Shown piece after piece: positions 1 to 14,800 of a stretch of DNA of 64,000 nucleotides. Numbering within the stretch: position 1 is the stretch's first letter; every line of letters begins with the position of its first letter. The DNA comes from Sinotaia quadrata (Eukaryota; Mollusca; Gastropoda; Architaenioglossa; Viviparidae). A model generated the notes under the pieces. That model was given only the letters and a program-made list of their open reading frames with translations, was not told where the DNA came from and ran no database searches. The stretch spans positions 44,721,164-44,785,163 of the forward strand of contig CM054177.1 of NCBI GenBank assembly GCA_028829895.1. The letters are read 5' to 3'. Made by a program: the position numbers and the translations under genes.

Positions 1-3000
1 TACTCCCCATCATACCCCACAATACCCACTTATTCTACAATATTTTTTTTTAAAAGTAAATTGCTTCTCTAGTATTATATTGAAGTGGCTTTTTTAATTT
101 AATCCATTCAGTCAAAAATTGAAATCTGCACACTTAGATATTATTCATTGCAAGTAAACATGCAAGTAAATCGTTTTGATTTTATTTCTTGGTGATGGGC
201 TTAAAAAATTTCTTCTTTCTTCTTTGTTTATAAGAAACGTATTGTCACAAAATTCAAGAAAATTTTATTGCATTTGATTACCTTTTAAAATATTTTTTAT
301 TTATTTTTTTCAATTTAAATCTTGCAGTGTGTAGCTTGTTGCTGATAAATATAAGTGTATATATACTCTTATCTAAATTTTGCTTCTGCCAAAGAGTAAA
401 TTACTCTAATTAAACATCTCATTTCTTTATGTGCTGTTGATAAAAAGGCAACTGTTGTGGCATACAAAGCTTAACTTTTGCTATGTGATTAGGATTTTTT
501 CCTTTTTTTTTAAAAAAGAGAACTTCTACTTCTTTATATATATATATCAAATTATTTAAAATTATTAAATATTTTTTGATTTAACATATTTTAGTAAGCC
601 ATTTTATTTATTGATGAATATGATCCACTGCCCTTTTTGAACTCCCACTTATTTAAAATGGCTTTGATAGTCATCACTTTGTCATATTGTTGATCCTTTT
701 AACAGTTTATTTAAATTAAACATCCATATACTAATTTTCACATGAAATCTTAATTGGTGATTTTAGACCTGGCAAAATTTTAAATAAATGCAAAAATTCT
801 GTATCAGCTGCAGTTGTATTCTTTTGTTATTTTTGGGGAGGGGCAAGTGGGTGGGTGGATGGTAGAGATGTCAGCTAAAGAAATAGTGTAAACAAGGGAA
901 ACAAGCTTATTTTTGAAATGTTGCCTGTATTTATTGCACTCTTCAATATAGGCTCTATCCTATTTTTGCCTGGCTTGACATGTCAGAATGCACGCATGCA
1001 TCTGATTGCTTATGGAAAATGTTTTACTAGCATGGGCCTTGATCTCATTTCAACAACTAAGGAATGGATGTGAAGAAGAATTGATAATGGTAATAACTTG
1101 AATGAAAATAGAAAACTCACTGGATAGACACTGAGGTTGGGAAATAAACAAATCAGATGATAGTGAATGGAAGAGAAATGTGTATTGCTGCCAAAAGTTT
1201 AACTTTACAACCTGTGCATAAATGTAAGTCTATTAAATTTGTGCTGCATATTTTTATTGCATTCCTATTGTGGGTTTTTGATGGGGGTGTGTTTTTAGTT
1301 AGTGTAAATATGTAGATTTAGATAGGTTTTGAAAAAATATTTTTTCTTGCAAATTTAGAATAGTACTCACCCAGTCATGTATTATTTCAGCATCTTCTGC
1401 TTGTGGGCTTGTTTTACTAACTACTTCTTGCCTGCACATCCTGTAGAACAGCTATATATGTACGCTAAGTGTGAGTGTATCAGAATTTTTATGGCAATGG
1501 TGCCTAGAATTCTGATAAACCTTGCATTGTTTCTATCCATCTTTTAATTAGTTTTCTTTTCAAAAGGTTAATTTGGTTTAATTACAAACATGACTATATA
1601 TTTTAACAAGTAAATGGCAAAAGGTTCTTTTCTCTAACAGAAAGTAAAGGGAGGCTGTCTTCATTAAGCTTTTAGTGCTGTCATTGTTTTTTTTTGGGGG
1701 GTGAGATTTGGAAAAGAAATTTTATTTAAAATATTAATTAATAAATAAGTTCTTGCTTATCTTAGAATATTTTGTTTGTTTAGATGGTTATGTAAATAAT
1801 TCATAGTGAATGTATAATGAATGTATAATCAGATGAGGTAGAAAAAACAGAAAATATATTTAATGTTAGAAATTTGTCTTTATGATACTGCTTAAAATTT
1901 GATTGTGGTGAAAGTGAAAATAATATTAAACTTTCTACATGCTTCTCACCATTGGATAGAAAAGATCCTTATATCATCTTTGTATTTAATTTTGTGCTCT
2001 TGTTCCTGAAATCAAGCAGTAAAAGCTAAAAACTGTCAGTATTTGACCCTTGATTTTTAATTGTTGTTTGGAAATCCATGTCTGCTTCACATCAGAAGAG
2101 TGTCTATCTTGATTGTGCAATGTTTTCTTTGTTCATTGCTGTTTAATGGAGAGTGTAATAAGCACTGATGTTACTTGACCTTGTTTCATTTTCTAGCCAG
2201 GCTTATTAATTGAGAACATTGGCTCTTAATCTCAGATTTATTTCTTTTTTTCTTATCATACGTCCAAATGAGCATGCTGTAAGGATAGTAACAGGATCTT
2301 ATGCACAGAAGCAAGAGTTAGCCATAGGCCACCACTTCTAAGGAGGAATAAAGCTTAAAGTGTTTGTTTATTCAGCAAAGTTTTTTTCCCAATACCAGTT
2401 ACATTAATTATAGGTGGAATATTTTGCCAATTGTGCTTTCCAGTTTTCTTGCAGGTGACAAAGTACTGTCACATTATTTTGTTCAGGCCTAATTCTTTTT
2501 GTATTCCTTTCTGTCTGGACAAGTGCTTAAGTACAATGTATTCTTCTCAGTGACTGACCTGTGAATATCAAACTTGACCATTCTTGCCCATTGGTGCACT
2601 GGCAGAGATAGTTGACTAGGGAAAATGGGTTCTACATTCTGCCTAAGAGTAAACACAAGGAGTACTTTGGTCTTGTAGTTGTTTACTTGACCAGATGATG
2701 CAAGAGAGAGAGAGATGGCAACCACTGTGGGTCTCTTGCCCACAGGAGGTTAGCAGACTTTTCCAAACATGATTTTGGTGCACATTTCACTTGGTAGTAA
2801 TTCATGCTTTTACACCACGTAAACAAAGCTTGCAATTGAAAAAATCGATTATAACCCACCCACCCCTTTTTTAAATTATAAAAATATAAAATACTTGAAA
2901 TTTGAAACTATCATAATAAAGTTTGATTTTTGAGAAAAGCATCTAATATAATTATCTTGAAACTCTTAAATCTTGATAATCAGGAATAATTGTTTATGTT

Positions 3001-3853
3001 GTAAACACACATTTAAGACAAAATATTTGAAGGACAATTATATATTTTTTCTAATTTAAATGTACTTAAGGAAATAAATAGTATAAAAAATAGCCTCCTT
3101 TTAAATTTGTATGTGTTTTACAACATATATTTTAAAAATAAGTTCATTTTCTTATTATGCCCTAATTCAGTGGTTCTTCACTTTTTTTGAGTCATGTAAC
3201 CCTTTGAAAATTTTTTTTTTTGTTATGGATCCCTTTTGAAAATATGGGGAAAGCTATGGACCCCTCCCTAGAAAAGTACACATAAGCAGAATATCAAAAT
3301 ATAATATCATACTGTGATAAAATTCACTGCATTGTCCTCCAGATTGGCCTAGCTGATGTCCACCAGACACAAAAGAATCCTCTTTTTATCTTCAGTCTTG
3401 GAGGATTTGAGATTTCTAAAAAAGTTTCAGCTTTCAGATAAATACAGAAAAGTCAGGTGATTCCTTCCAGTCTTTTGTTTTAGACATACTCGTGGACACA
3501 GTGCAGAATGTGGTTTCTTTTGAGATTTTAAGAAAATAATACAGCCCTTATTGAACATGTAGCAGAAATTAAATAGACAGCCTTGGCTCTCTACAGTAGT
3601 CTTCACCATTCTAGGCAAACTGCCCCTTATACTTTTATAATTCCTTCTGAAAATAGAATAGCTATATGTCGTCGATCCCTTCTCAGGCAAGTCCTGTTAG
3701 AGTAGGCAGACCGTAAATGATTAGAAACAGGAATTAACCTACTTCAGTCCTTTTCTGCCTTGTATGTGTTTGTTTGGTTGGTTGGGTGGTGTGGTACTGC
3801 TTTCCAAGTTAATAGTTACAGCTTCAAGAAATAGAGATAGGTTATAGTCAGAC

Positions 3854-4209
3854 TTTATCTTTTTGGTTTGAACAAATTATAAGAGATACAGATAAACAGT
3901 TTTTAAACCAGTTACAGTATTTCAAGTTTTGTTAATAGTCTATGAAATTAGATCTGTGTCTTCTAGATTTGAATTTTATCTTTTTGGTTTGAACAAATTA
4001 TAAGAGATACAAATAAACAGTTTTTAAACCAGTTATGGTATTTAAAGTTCTGTTAATAGTCCATGAAATTAGATCTGTGTCTTCTAGATTTGAATTTTAT
4101 CTTTTTGGTTAGAGATACAGATGAACAGTTTTTAAACCAGTTACGATATTTCAAGTTCTGTTAATAGTCCATGAAATTAGATCTCTGTCTTCCATATTTG
4201 AATTTTACA
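3854..4209. repeat. Tandem repeat, about 121-bp unit, three copies
   Basis: The word TTTATCTTTTTGGTT recurs at 3854, 3975 and 4096, spacing 121 bp, and the units stay alike through AGATCTGTGTCTTCTAGATT-type sequence. The third copy has a small internal deletion. Intronic, no coding content. Confidence 0.85.
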
Positions 4210-5214
4210 GGAATGAGGTCTTGAAGTAGTCCTCACCATTTAAAATAGATATACAGTAAAGATTTGTGGTTCAAATTAAAGAGAATTTTTATATAAGGAT
4301 GTACACCACAAATTGTAAAGTTATCTTTATTTCTTTGGAAGATGTTGAATTTGTTTCATTTGCAGATTTCTATACACTGTTTTATTTAACAACCTTGCAG
4401 TTTGACACTTAAAAAAAAATGAATTATGCTTTATTTGCAAATTATTTTTTATACTGAGACTAATAATTATATTCAATTAAAATCAACAATTATAATTTTA
4501 TTTTTGCACATTTAAAATTGCTTGTAAACAACTTCTGCACCTTAAAATGTTGCTTTCAAAGCAATTCAAGAATGCATTTTCAGCATTGTACAATTTAACT
4601 AAATATATTACTTTAAAACATGTGAATACAAAAATTTTGATCAGCAGAACATAACTGAAGCAAATCATGTATGTCATATTTTTCACCAAAATTTACTGGA
4701 CGATTGCCTGTTTTACTACTGAAAATATTTAATAACACTAAATCATAGGCAAACAGAATCTTCATATCTCTTGAACCATTCACAGCACAGAAATGGATCA
4801 CCTTTCAAAGAGAACAATATCTCTTCATTAAATGTATGTTTATAAACCAATTTTATAGGGTTTACATTATCAACTGAACCCAGAATATATAATGGATTGA
4901 TATAAATAGAGAGAAAGAGAGAGAGGGGTGTGTATATACTAAGGCAGTATCAGTTTAATATTTGAATCTGATCAGCAATGTAAAGTGGAATAATTTTTTT
5001 AGTATTTACAGTTCGGTGGCAGTATACATGCAAGACACTAATTTTTAAATTAGCTCGTATACACTCAATGTAGGAGTCGATCAGAACTCTCCAACAAGGT
5101 ATTTTTCATTCTGATTTCACATTTATTTCACTTGAGATTGAAAATTATGTTTTTGACTGCACTATACTGTTGGCTATTAGTAATAGAAATGTTCACCTTT
5201 GAGCCGTTGATAAA

Positions 5215-5640
5215 ACTAGTGCTAGTAATAAATGCATTCATCCTGGATTCTTTGGCCACTAGCAATTGTAAATAAATGCATTTGCCCTGAAGTCTTTGGC
5301 CACTAGCACTAGTAAATAGATGCATTATTCACCCTGGAGTCTTTGGCCATTAGCACTAGTAAATAGATGCATTATTCACCCTGGAGTCTTTGGCCACTAG
5401 CACTTGTAAATAGATGCATTCACTATGGAGTCTTACTAGTAAATAGATTCATTACTCACCCTGGAGTTTTGGGCTACTAGCACTAGTAAATAGAAGCAGT
5501 CACTCATCTTTGGCCTCTAGCATTAGTAACAGAAGCATTTACCTTGGAGTTACTGCTGGCCACTAGCACTAATAATAGATGCATTCACACAGGAATTAAT
5601 GTTTGCCACTAGAACTAGAAAAAATTCATTCACGTTAGAG
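5215..5640. repeat. Minisatellite, about 57-bp unit, around seven degenerate copies
   Basis: Units share the words CTTTGGCCACTAGCACTAGT and AAATAGATGCATT. Early copies are close to each other, later ones shorten and diverge. Intronic in ASH1L. Confidence 0.85.
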
Positions 5641-6559
5641 GTACTGTGAGATCCAACATAAATGTGTTTGTCTCGAAGAACAGACAGATGATAATGACTA
5701 AAAAACAATTTTAAAAATAAGTGAGTTTATGTATTAAAATTTCAAGGTTTTCCCTGTGTGGAACATCTTAATCTGATAAAGGTGCTTATCAGGATTCTTT
5801 TAATTCTATAAAGTGTATGTTTGTCCATTATAACTTCATTATTTTTTTTAAAATCTTTCAGTAGTTTTAATGTTTCATTATATATTAGACAGCTTATTGT
5901 TAACATGATATTTAACATTAATGAATCAGTAGGTGTCTTCTCTAAAGTCATTTATATTGTTTTATTAAATTTGTAATATCTATTTAGTCCTCAGAGTGAA
6001 CATGTCAAGCCTCTAATTATATAAATTCAGTCTGATGTTTGTTTACATAAAATGTACACAAAATTTATTTTTTTTTTAAATGTTTCAGTTTTTGTTTTTT
6101 TAAATCAGTAATATTAAACATATAAAGTTTATAAAGATAACACTAAAAATACTGAACTTAATCACAAGTAAAATCCTACCTATCAGATGTGATTATGCAG
6201 TTTGGTTGCAGTGTACAGTTGTGATAGTGAAAAGCACTGAATCTATTCAATTTTGGTATTTCTTTTAATTTAAAAAAAAAAACTCCATAGATAGTCTAAA
6301 AGTGTAATGCATTAGCATCACTATCTAGTTTCACTTCATTTTACAATGGCCTTAAATAAGCATCATAGAATACTTATCCCATCATGCATGAAGCTATCTA
6401 ATGACTTATAATACTTTATTTTTAAATATACCCCTGAAATGATGTAAACATTAGTAACAATAATCTTGTATGTTTAAAGATGGAACTGTTTGATGAATCT
6501 CCTATCAGCAAGCAAACTCACACACATTTTTCATTGTAAAGATTCTTTTGAAACCCAAA

Positions 6560-6840
6560 TACAGTGGTACCTCGCATAACGAACACAATTAGTTCAAGCA
6601 GTATTCTTCGCTATGTGAAACATGATATCCCATAGACTTCTACAGGAAATCGTGCAATCCGTTCCAAATCGCTGTGAAAAATCGAAGAAATTAGGGGAAA
6701 ATGAAGACAGGGCATTGTTCAGGGGGAAAACACTAGTAAAGACACTCACCAGAGCAGGGTATAATGTTAGGTGTTGATGAGGTAAAATGTTAGGCTTGTT
6801 GATGAGGAGGACACACACACATTTATGTACAGTTCACACA
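6560..6840. mobile_element. End of a Tc1/mariner or pogo-like DNA transposon (MITE-like)
   Basis: A TA dinucleotide at 6560-6561 is followed by CAGTGGTACCTCGCATAACG, which resembles terminal inverted repeats of Tigger/pogo-type non-autonomous elements as I remember them. Subterminal sequence continues to about 6840. I could not find a matching inverted end downstream, so the element is truncated or too diverged. The family is inferred from the terminal sequence only. Confidence 0.4.
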
Positions 6841-7679
6841 CACATAGGTCTCTTCCAGTCCAGTTTTTTAGTTGTCAGAGTTGTCCACCTGTGGGCGCAG
6901 ATATATTAACTAGTTAAAATGGCAAAGTAGATATTTATTTCTTCATAAAAATATTTACATACAAAATGCCTATGAAACTAGAGTTTTGTAATAACTTTGT
7001 AAAATTATATACATAAACAAGGCCTGCAAAAGAAATCACAATTCAGAATGATCAGTTTAAAGTGGTTTGGGATCATTTGACTTTGATATTTGGGATTACC
7101 TATTCAAAGGATATTGATGCAACATTAAGATAGAACACTTCTTTCTTCATATTTTATTTGAAAGATGTGTCTTCCTTCACCTTTGACCCATATAGGACTC
7201 TAGTAGTGGTTACCCATTCGTCTTGCAAGTAGTATGTTTAATTTCTTAAAATTTTCACTTGTGTGCACTTCGCACATAAAAAATAAATATTTAATTATTA
7301 AGGAAATGTTCATCTCCTATAAATTATTCTACTACTCTATGATGGGAAAAGAATTTATTATTATTATTCAGGGAAGAATATTTTACACAGAATATTTTAT
7401 TATACCTTTGTTTTCATTATATTAGATTTGTTTAAGTGTGTAGGTTCTCTTTAAGTGACATGTCTTTTCATTTATTTAGAATCTAATAAAACAGTTAAAA
7501 TAATGATGATTTAATATACTTCTCCACATACCAGAATAAGTATTTCTAATAGAAATGGTCTGGTTCCTTAAATTTTAAGAAACTATAGACATTAATAGTG
7601 CCTTGTAAAGAGAATTTGGCAGAAAACTACTTTAAAAAAAAATGTAGAGTAATTAGGTTGGGTTAATTAAAGTTCTTTT

Positions 7680-8090
7680 AACTTTGAATGGTGAGATATC
7701 CATTATGAACTTAGGAATATTACAAGAGTAATGCTCTAGACTCATTATGATAAGAATATTACTTTGGCTCATTATTATGAGTGTGAAGTATTACTTTGGA
7801 CTCTGTAGTATGAGATTATGTTTGCGACCTCTTAATATAGTTGTATTGCTTTGGACTCTGTATTGTAAGATTAATGCATTGGACTCTGTAATATGAGAGT
7901 ATTGTTTTGGATTCTTTACTATAGGAGTATTGTTTTGGAGCCTGTAGTATAAAAGTATTGCTTTTGACTTTGTTATATAAGATTAAAGCACTGGACTACA
8001 AAGTATAGCTTTGGAGTCTGTATAATGATTGTTGCTTTGGATTCCTTATTAGAAGAATATTCCTTGGAATTGTATGAGTATGCTTTAAAA
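7680..8090. repeat. Degenerate minisatellite, about 35-bp unit
   Basis: Repeated variants of ATTACTTTGGACTCTGTA, TTGGACTCTGTAATATGAG and TATTGTTTTGGA. The units differ in length and sequence, so this is an old array. Intronic. Confidence 0.75.
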
Positions 8091-8664
8091 TTCAAGTTTG
8101 AACTGATTTCCTTTATTTTTCTGACAACTCCTCACTTTTACCCCAGATAAAAATTAATCTATGCTCCCAAAGTCATTGGTGTCTGCATATGACTTGTGGA
8201 ATAATGTTGTACTCATCTTTAATTGCTTGGGTTTTCTCACTGTGATTTTGTGAAGGACACAATAGGATGTTGCCTTGTACTAGACATTAAGTGGCAAGCT
8301 TGCTTACAAGAGAAACTGTTGCCTCGTTAGTGGATTAAGCCAATTTCTTTTGCATCTCTTGCAGATATGTAAATAACACTGGATTCAAATATCTTTTTTT
8401 TATTTCTACACTTCATTAATACTGCAGATAAGATGTAATTAAATTGTAATCTTTAAATCATATTGACCTTCTTTAATGTCTACATGTTATAACTAAGATT
8501 CATTCATCCAATTGGTCTTAGTACAAAAATACACCCCAAAGAAAAACATCTCAGAATTAAAATTTCATTCATTTTACCGAGTAATCAGAAAGTGAGTGAC
8601 TCAGTAACTTGTCACTAGCTAATATGCAGTACTGTACTGATGCTGTTTGTTTATTTGTTTACAG

Positions 8665-8872
8665 AAACAGCAGCAAGCAGAAGGCAGCATGGGTCGTTTG
8701 GTGTCTGCAAGCATGAAGCCTATGTCACAGCGGGAGCGGGCATATGCCCGAAAGCATGCCATTTTCCTTGTTCGCAACATTGATCGTGCTAAGCAGGAAA
8801 AGCGTCCATCAGAGGAACCATCACACGAAAAGGCAGCAGAAAATAACATAGAGCAGCTAGCTTTAGAGAAAG
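8665..8872 (+). CDS. ASH1L exon a: linker between SET and bromodomain
   Basis: Acceptor TTTACAG before AAACAGCAGC; begins in phase 0 and ends with one base (G) before GTATGTTC. Encodes residues 1-69, including [16 protein letters not shown], the basic ASH1 linker that follows the post-SET region, then an acidic/basic low-complexity stretch. It is GC-richer than the flanks, as expected for coding sequence. Confidence 0.92.
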
Positions 8873-11800
8873 GTATGTTCGTTTAGAGTGCATCTCAACA
8901 TAATTAAGTTTGGTTATTTATTGAATGTGAAACTTATAGTGCCAAATAATCAATAGCAGCAGTTTTGTGATCACTGTTTACTATTTGCAGAGAAATTTTT
9001 TAATTATTATTCACGGTCTTTATACTGTTTGCAAGGAATATTTTATTATTTTTCAGTCTTTATTTCAGTTTTGTTTTTATCAGTTTTTGCCAAGGCTGAA
9101 GGGGTTAAAAGCACTCATTAACTTCTGCACATACTTCAACGCAAGCATTTTCTATCCATGTTTATTTAACTCTTTACCAGGCAGACGTTTTTCTTTTTTG
9201 GCTCTGAACGGGCAAGATTTTTCAGGATGTTAGTAAGATTTAGGGGTACGTCGGTAAAAACATCATATCTTAGGTATTCGTGCATATATTTCAATGAAAT
9301 AAAATGCAAAATGAAAGGAAATGAAAGCAGCTTTATTAATATCCTTAATTGAAGTATACTTTATGGTGTTAAATTTGAATAAATGCTTGAAAATATATAT
9401 TTACACAAAAAAATATTGTCCATTTATTGTCCGCTTCATGTACACACACTTTTTGTTGATGCCAGGAACACTAATCTGTCGTCAGACGATCAATACATCT
9501 ATTTTTTCGGCAGATTGTGAATTCCTATCAGAATCATAAGTCCAAAATAAGCCTTAATTTCAGTGGCATTAGTTTCCTTCCAACCTGGATCGCCATTTTG
9601 TTTTTTCGCAATTTTCAGACGTGTGTACTTGTTCGTTTATTCCACTATCTTGTCAAATGTTTCTTCTTTGAAAAACTGATAGAAGAAAGCCAATTGAGTA
9701 CTATCATTAGTTACAGTCACATTCGGCCCCATTTCTGTTATAAATTCCGATATATTCAGTGCTAAAGTACTATTATTCCAACCATGTGCGACTCCAGATA
9801 CCCATTCCCCCTACTCCTCTTCAATATCCTCAGAATCTAACACACTCTCCTCCAAAATTTGAAAGATACTACATGCGCACGCTACTGACACTAATGTCAC
9901 TTCTAATCTTATCGTCCAATTCAAAATAAACTTCTCTTACCTCATTATCTGATAAGTTGAATCCATTAAACTTCTCTTTAACAATCGACGACACTAAGAA
10001 ATCCATTTGAAACACCAAACGCAAAAAACAACGAAAACTTTATGAAAAAATGAATGCTGCCACATGAAAACGCTTCAAAATGGCGGGGAAATCGTTGTAC
10101 AAACGTCATGCTTCCTGTAGAGACCGGATATGATGTAAATATGGGAAGGAAAGAGCACTGTAAGAGCAATGGTTGCTATGGGCGGCATTGGGCGTTCTGC
10201 CCTATACGATGTATGGGCGGCATTGGGCGTTCCGCCCGGTAAACAGTTAAGCACATTTTCTGTGCACCTATCTAGGGCATGTGTACCTATGGATGCATTA
10301 ATTGAATCAATTGTAATACTTATTTACCAAAGTACATCTACTACACAACTGATACATAAATCATGTCAATATGCCTAAGTTCCTTTCTCTTAATTTTCTT
10401 CAGTTCCAGATATGCTGTCGATGAAGGCGCTGAATGACCGATCAGTAAAAACTAGGTATACTTAATGTGTTTGTTTATGTTTACTGAATTTTTAAAATTT
10501 AGTTCTCACTGGTCTATAATCTAATCTATAATTCCAAATATAGCACTTTGCTCATTGAAATAAGTCCAAATAATTATTCACATATAAAACTGCTTTTTTG
10601 TCCCTGCTCATTTGAAATAACTTGTATCAAGCAGAAAATGCACTTTTCTTAATTTGTTAGAATTTAATTTTATTGGATAAATGGATTTTTACTTCTGTGT
10701 GTGTGCGCGCACATGCATGTACTTTGCATTATAAGTTCATATGCCATGTTAATTAGGGAGCTGGGTTGTATAGGTTTGCCTGACCATGTACCTGTTGCTA
10801 AACAAAAATCACCACTTATTTCTCACATGCTATGGATCCCGAGTTTACTGAAGTTGTAATTGTGATATCAGACTATGCAGATTGAGAGAAAAGTAAGTTA
10901 GGTGTACAGTTTATGACACTTTCTTGTGTTTTCAGAAAAACAAAATCTTACTTTCTGCTTTTCATAAACATAGTCACCCTGTTAAATTTGCATGGTACAT
11001 CATGATTAGAAATATTTGTTCAATGCATACAATAAGTATATATTTAAATTGTAATTTTTATCTTAAGTCAGTTTTATAAGCAATTTTAGACTATTTCAAT
11101 ATCTGCTATGTACAATAAATATATATCTAAATTGTAATTTTTATCTGTAAGTCAGTTTTATAAGCAATTTTAGACTATTTCAATATCTGCTATGTTATTG
11201 TTATATATTTTAACATCCTTGAATTTGAATGTTGAAATATCTTACTTTTCCAATATATAAACTCATGAATTTTCAGGTACTGTTAGTAAAGCACTTAAAG
11301 ACATGTCAATTCATTATTTACTGTGACATTTACCTGATATTTAGTTTTATGCTGCAGATTGCATTTCAATAGTATAGCAATTGTTTTTCAATTACCCTTC
11401 ATACCTTCTTTTATCCTTTTTTGTCAAAATATAAAATCTAGATTTTTAACCAGAAAATATTAAACTAATCCTCATATTTAATTTATTAAAATGTACAGAT
11501 ATGTACAATACATTTACAAGTGTATTAAAGCTTATTCAATTTCCTTCAAAACGATATACAAGTATATAACATCTTTAGAACCTGGACAGAAATATGTTCT
11601 AAATAGACCCAGCAAAATCATCAAAATCTCACATCTAACGACAGTTAAATAATAATTTTGTCCAGAATAGTTATAAGAAGTAGCGATTATGTTCAAATAT
11701 AATAATTAAGAAGTATTTTAATCAAAAACTCTAATATTTATTAATTATGAAAATAATGTTTTGGTCACAATTCTGAATGATTTTATGGGTTATAATAGAG

Positions 11801-14800
11801 TCACTGGGAGTGGGGTGGGTGGGTGGGGGGTAAACAGATAATTGATCCATAATGATTATGTTAACAACTCAGAATGGTAATTAGCAGGAAGAAGCAATTT
11901 TTATGTCCACTACTTATAAAAGTAATATTTGTTCCAAAACAGGGCATGCATTTGTAAACTTTAACAGTATTTGGTTTGCACTAAAGACAATAATAATACT
12001 TTAATGAACCTCGTTATAATGCGATAATTGGGGTCCATAAAATCAGATTGCATTAATATTTACAATATTTTACTTTTTCCCAAGAACACATACATGTATT
12101 CATGTCTTATGTAAAAAATCAGGTTATTATTGGACGAATATTAAATGGAATGCATTATTGAGATATATTAAAAATAATGGACAGATAATAAAATTATAGG
12201 TTATTAATTTGCATAAAATAGTTTTACTAATTTTTACTTGTTTGTACGATAATACACATTGACCGATAATACCCCATCTGACATTATAACATGAATAGTG
12301 TATCAGCACCGTATAGTGCTATATCTATTCAAAATCAGTAAGAGTGATTCTTGTATGTGTTTGTCTAGCAAATGAATTTAAAAAACTTAGTTTGGACTTG
12401 TATTTTTTTCTTCTTCTTTTTTCTGGAATGTACCTGAAACTTATTTTAAACAATTTTTAGGTTGGTTGCTTTGGCTGAGGAGAATCCAGAACTTCAAAGG
12501 CGACACCGTTTAGCACAAATATTCAGCAAGATGGCTACTGCTGTCACAAGTTACAGAGGTCAGAGATCCTTAGACTTTCTCTATTAGCTAGATTATGATT
12601 ACTAAGCATATGTATAATTTGTTAAATTAATTTTAGTTGAAAGATCTTTCTTGAGAACAGTTTCTATAAGTATATCACACAGATTCATAAAATCTAGTTA
12701 CTGTAAAAAATATAATCTTACAAAGTAACAAAATAAAAGTAGACTTTGTAAAGTGCAAATGCAGACTGGACACTGTTTTTATGTTGTTTTTTAAAACAGC
12801 TTTTAATAATAGTGCTTAATGAATGAAAGGTATTATGAGTGTGATAATGAATGATGTATGTGTGAAATAGTGTGATAATAGTGCTTAATGTGTGAAATGG
12901 TTTGACTTATTTCTAGATGAAGAAGGAAACATTCTAGCTACGCCATTGTTGACTCTACCGTCCCGCAAGAAACACCCTGACTACTTTCAAGTGATCAAAG
13001 AACCAATTGATTTGAACACCATTCGTAATAACATAAAGCGTGGATACTATGCTGATTTGCAAACAGTTGATGCTGACTTCAGTCGCCTATTCAAAAATGT
13101 TGAGGTACAATGGAACAGGCTTTTGTTTCCTTTTTTATTAGACAACCCAATTTGAAGTATTTGTTCTGTTAAACCACATTACCACATATAAAGAACTTGA
13201 AAAACTTATTATTTATCAACCTACATTCTTCAAATTTGGAACATATATTGCCTTTGTTATAAGAAAACAATCTCACTAGTTTTAAAATATCTTGTTGAGT
13301 TTTTATTTTATTAATTGTCTAATGTGTAAAGTATGCAGTATTTCAGGCTTCAGTAAAAAATTTGCAAAATATTAACTGTATGTAATAAAGTTTTTTCTTA
13401 CCTAAAACATAAGCAAAACGTTTTTTGATTGCAGTTTTGAAAAGAAAGAAAATGTGTTTTAAAGTTATAATTTTTTTTTTTAATTCTAAATTTTTCACAT
13501 TTTGGAAGGCACGTTATATTACATTTGATATTTGAAAACAATGTCAGTTTTGGATTATCTTGTTTATTTCTTTAATAAAATTAATAGATAAAATATCTAA
13601 TTTTTGTTTCATTTTAATTTTATTAAAAAGTGTAAACAGAAAGCTATTTTTATAATTTTTTTTTAAAATCATTAATTTCTTGTTTAAAGAAAATTGTCAT
13701 GACCATAAGAGTAAAATTGAGAAACTAAAGTGAAAATTTTACTTTAAAGATTAAATGCTTTCATTAATAAAACATTTTACTTCATCAAGCATATTCTATT
13801 AATTAAGAATCATATTTTAAAAAAATGTTTTATGCATTTGACTTTGCATTTGTTTGTTGTCTGTTTTTACAGGTCATGAATATTTTTTTTAATAAAAAGA
13901 CTTAATTATTAAATTTGTTCACTGTTTACTAATCACATATCAAATGATTATTTTACATTTGCTTATATATTGCTTATTTTACATATTTTCTAAAACAATT
14001 TAGTAGAAATAGTTAAAACTGAAAATGTATGTGACTGTTGATAATGCCATAAATGAGAACCAGAACACGATCATTCCCTTTCCTGGTTGAATTTTGTTTT
14101 AAAATTCAAAGTAAACAATTTTTTTTTTTTAGAATCATTATGATGGACTGCCGAAAAATAATTATTTGATCTGCTAAGCACATTTTTAAACAGTCTGTGA
14201 TCTGAAGGGCCTATCTTAGCATTGCAGTATTAATTTGTGATAAGGGAACATTTGGGCCAATTATTTCAGAAGAATATTTCATATATTTGTAAGCAAGGTA
14301 TTATTTATTAAAATAAATATCTTGTCTTGTCAGACTGACACTTTTGTGTGTACTCTTTACTATAGGATACTATTTTGAAAATGCATACTTTGTCAGCTGT
14401 TCATGACAGTACATTTTTTTGCAAATTTTGCTTATCTCATTGAACATTTGCCTCTTAAGTAAATATATAGATATACAGCTGATACATATTCAGGTAAAGC
14501 TCAATTTTTTATTTTGAACAATTCCTTTTTGAACTAGCTAGCTCCCTATTGATGTGAATTACAACCACTTTAAGTGCAACACAAATAGGTCCCTAAAGGA
14601 ACCAAGAGAGATAAAAAGGAAAGCAGTGAACATTTCCCGAAATGGTCTTGTCTATTCATCTGGCAGCAGTTGTGATAAAATAACAAATAGCAGTGCCTTA
14701 CAATTTGGAAATATTTTTCACCATTTTAATTTTGTAGAAATTGTTAATACTTTGCAGGCCCGTTTGTTTTTATTTCATTTACTCTGTCAATATCTTTAGA

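Larger units (their letters stand above)
1..8664 (+). other. Intron of ASH1L (5' part of window), no exon seen
   Basis: AT-rich non-coding DNA before the first recognisable ASH1L exon. I found no open frame with splice sites and no ASH1 SET-domain sequence, so this is most simply a long intron between the exons encoding the SET/post-SET region, outside the window, and the exon at 8665. It contains three minisatellites and one DNA-transposon end, listed separately. Small open frames on both strands here have no recognisable product. Confidence 0.7.
8873..10403 (+). other. ASH1L intron holding a piggyBac element
   Basis: Intron between exons a and b. Its main content is the 1.08-kb TTAA-flanked piggyBac relic at 9166-10250. 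The rest is AT-rich with nothing else recognised. Confidence 0.85.

Noticed and set aside
8619..8849. 76-codon open frame opposite ASH1L exon a
   Set aside because: Antisense shadow of the real exon, which has matching splice sites and family similarity.
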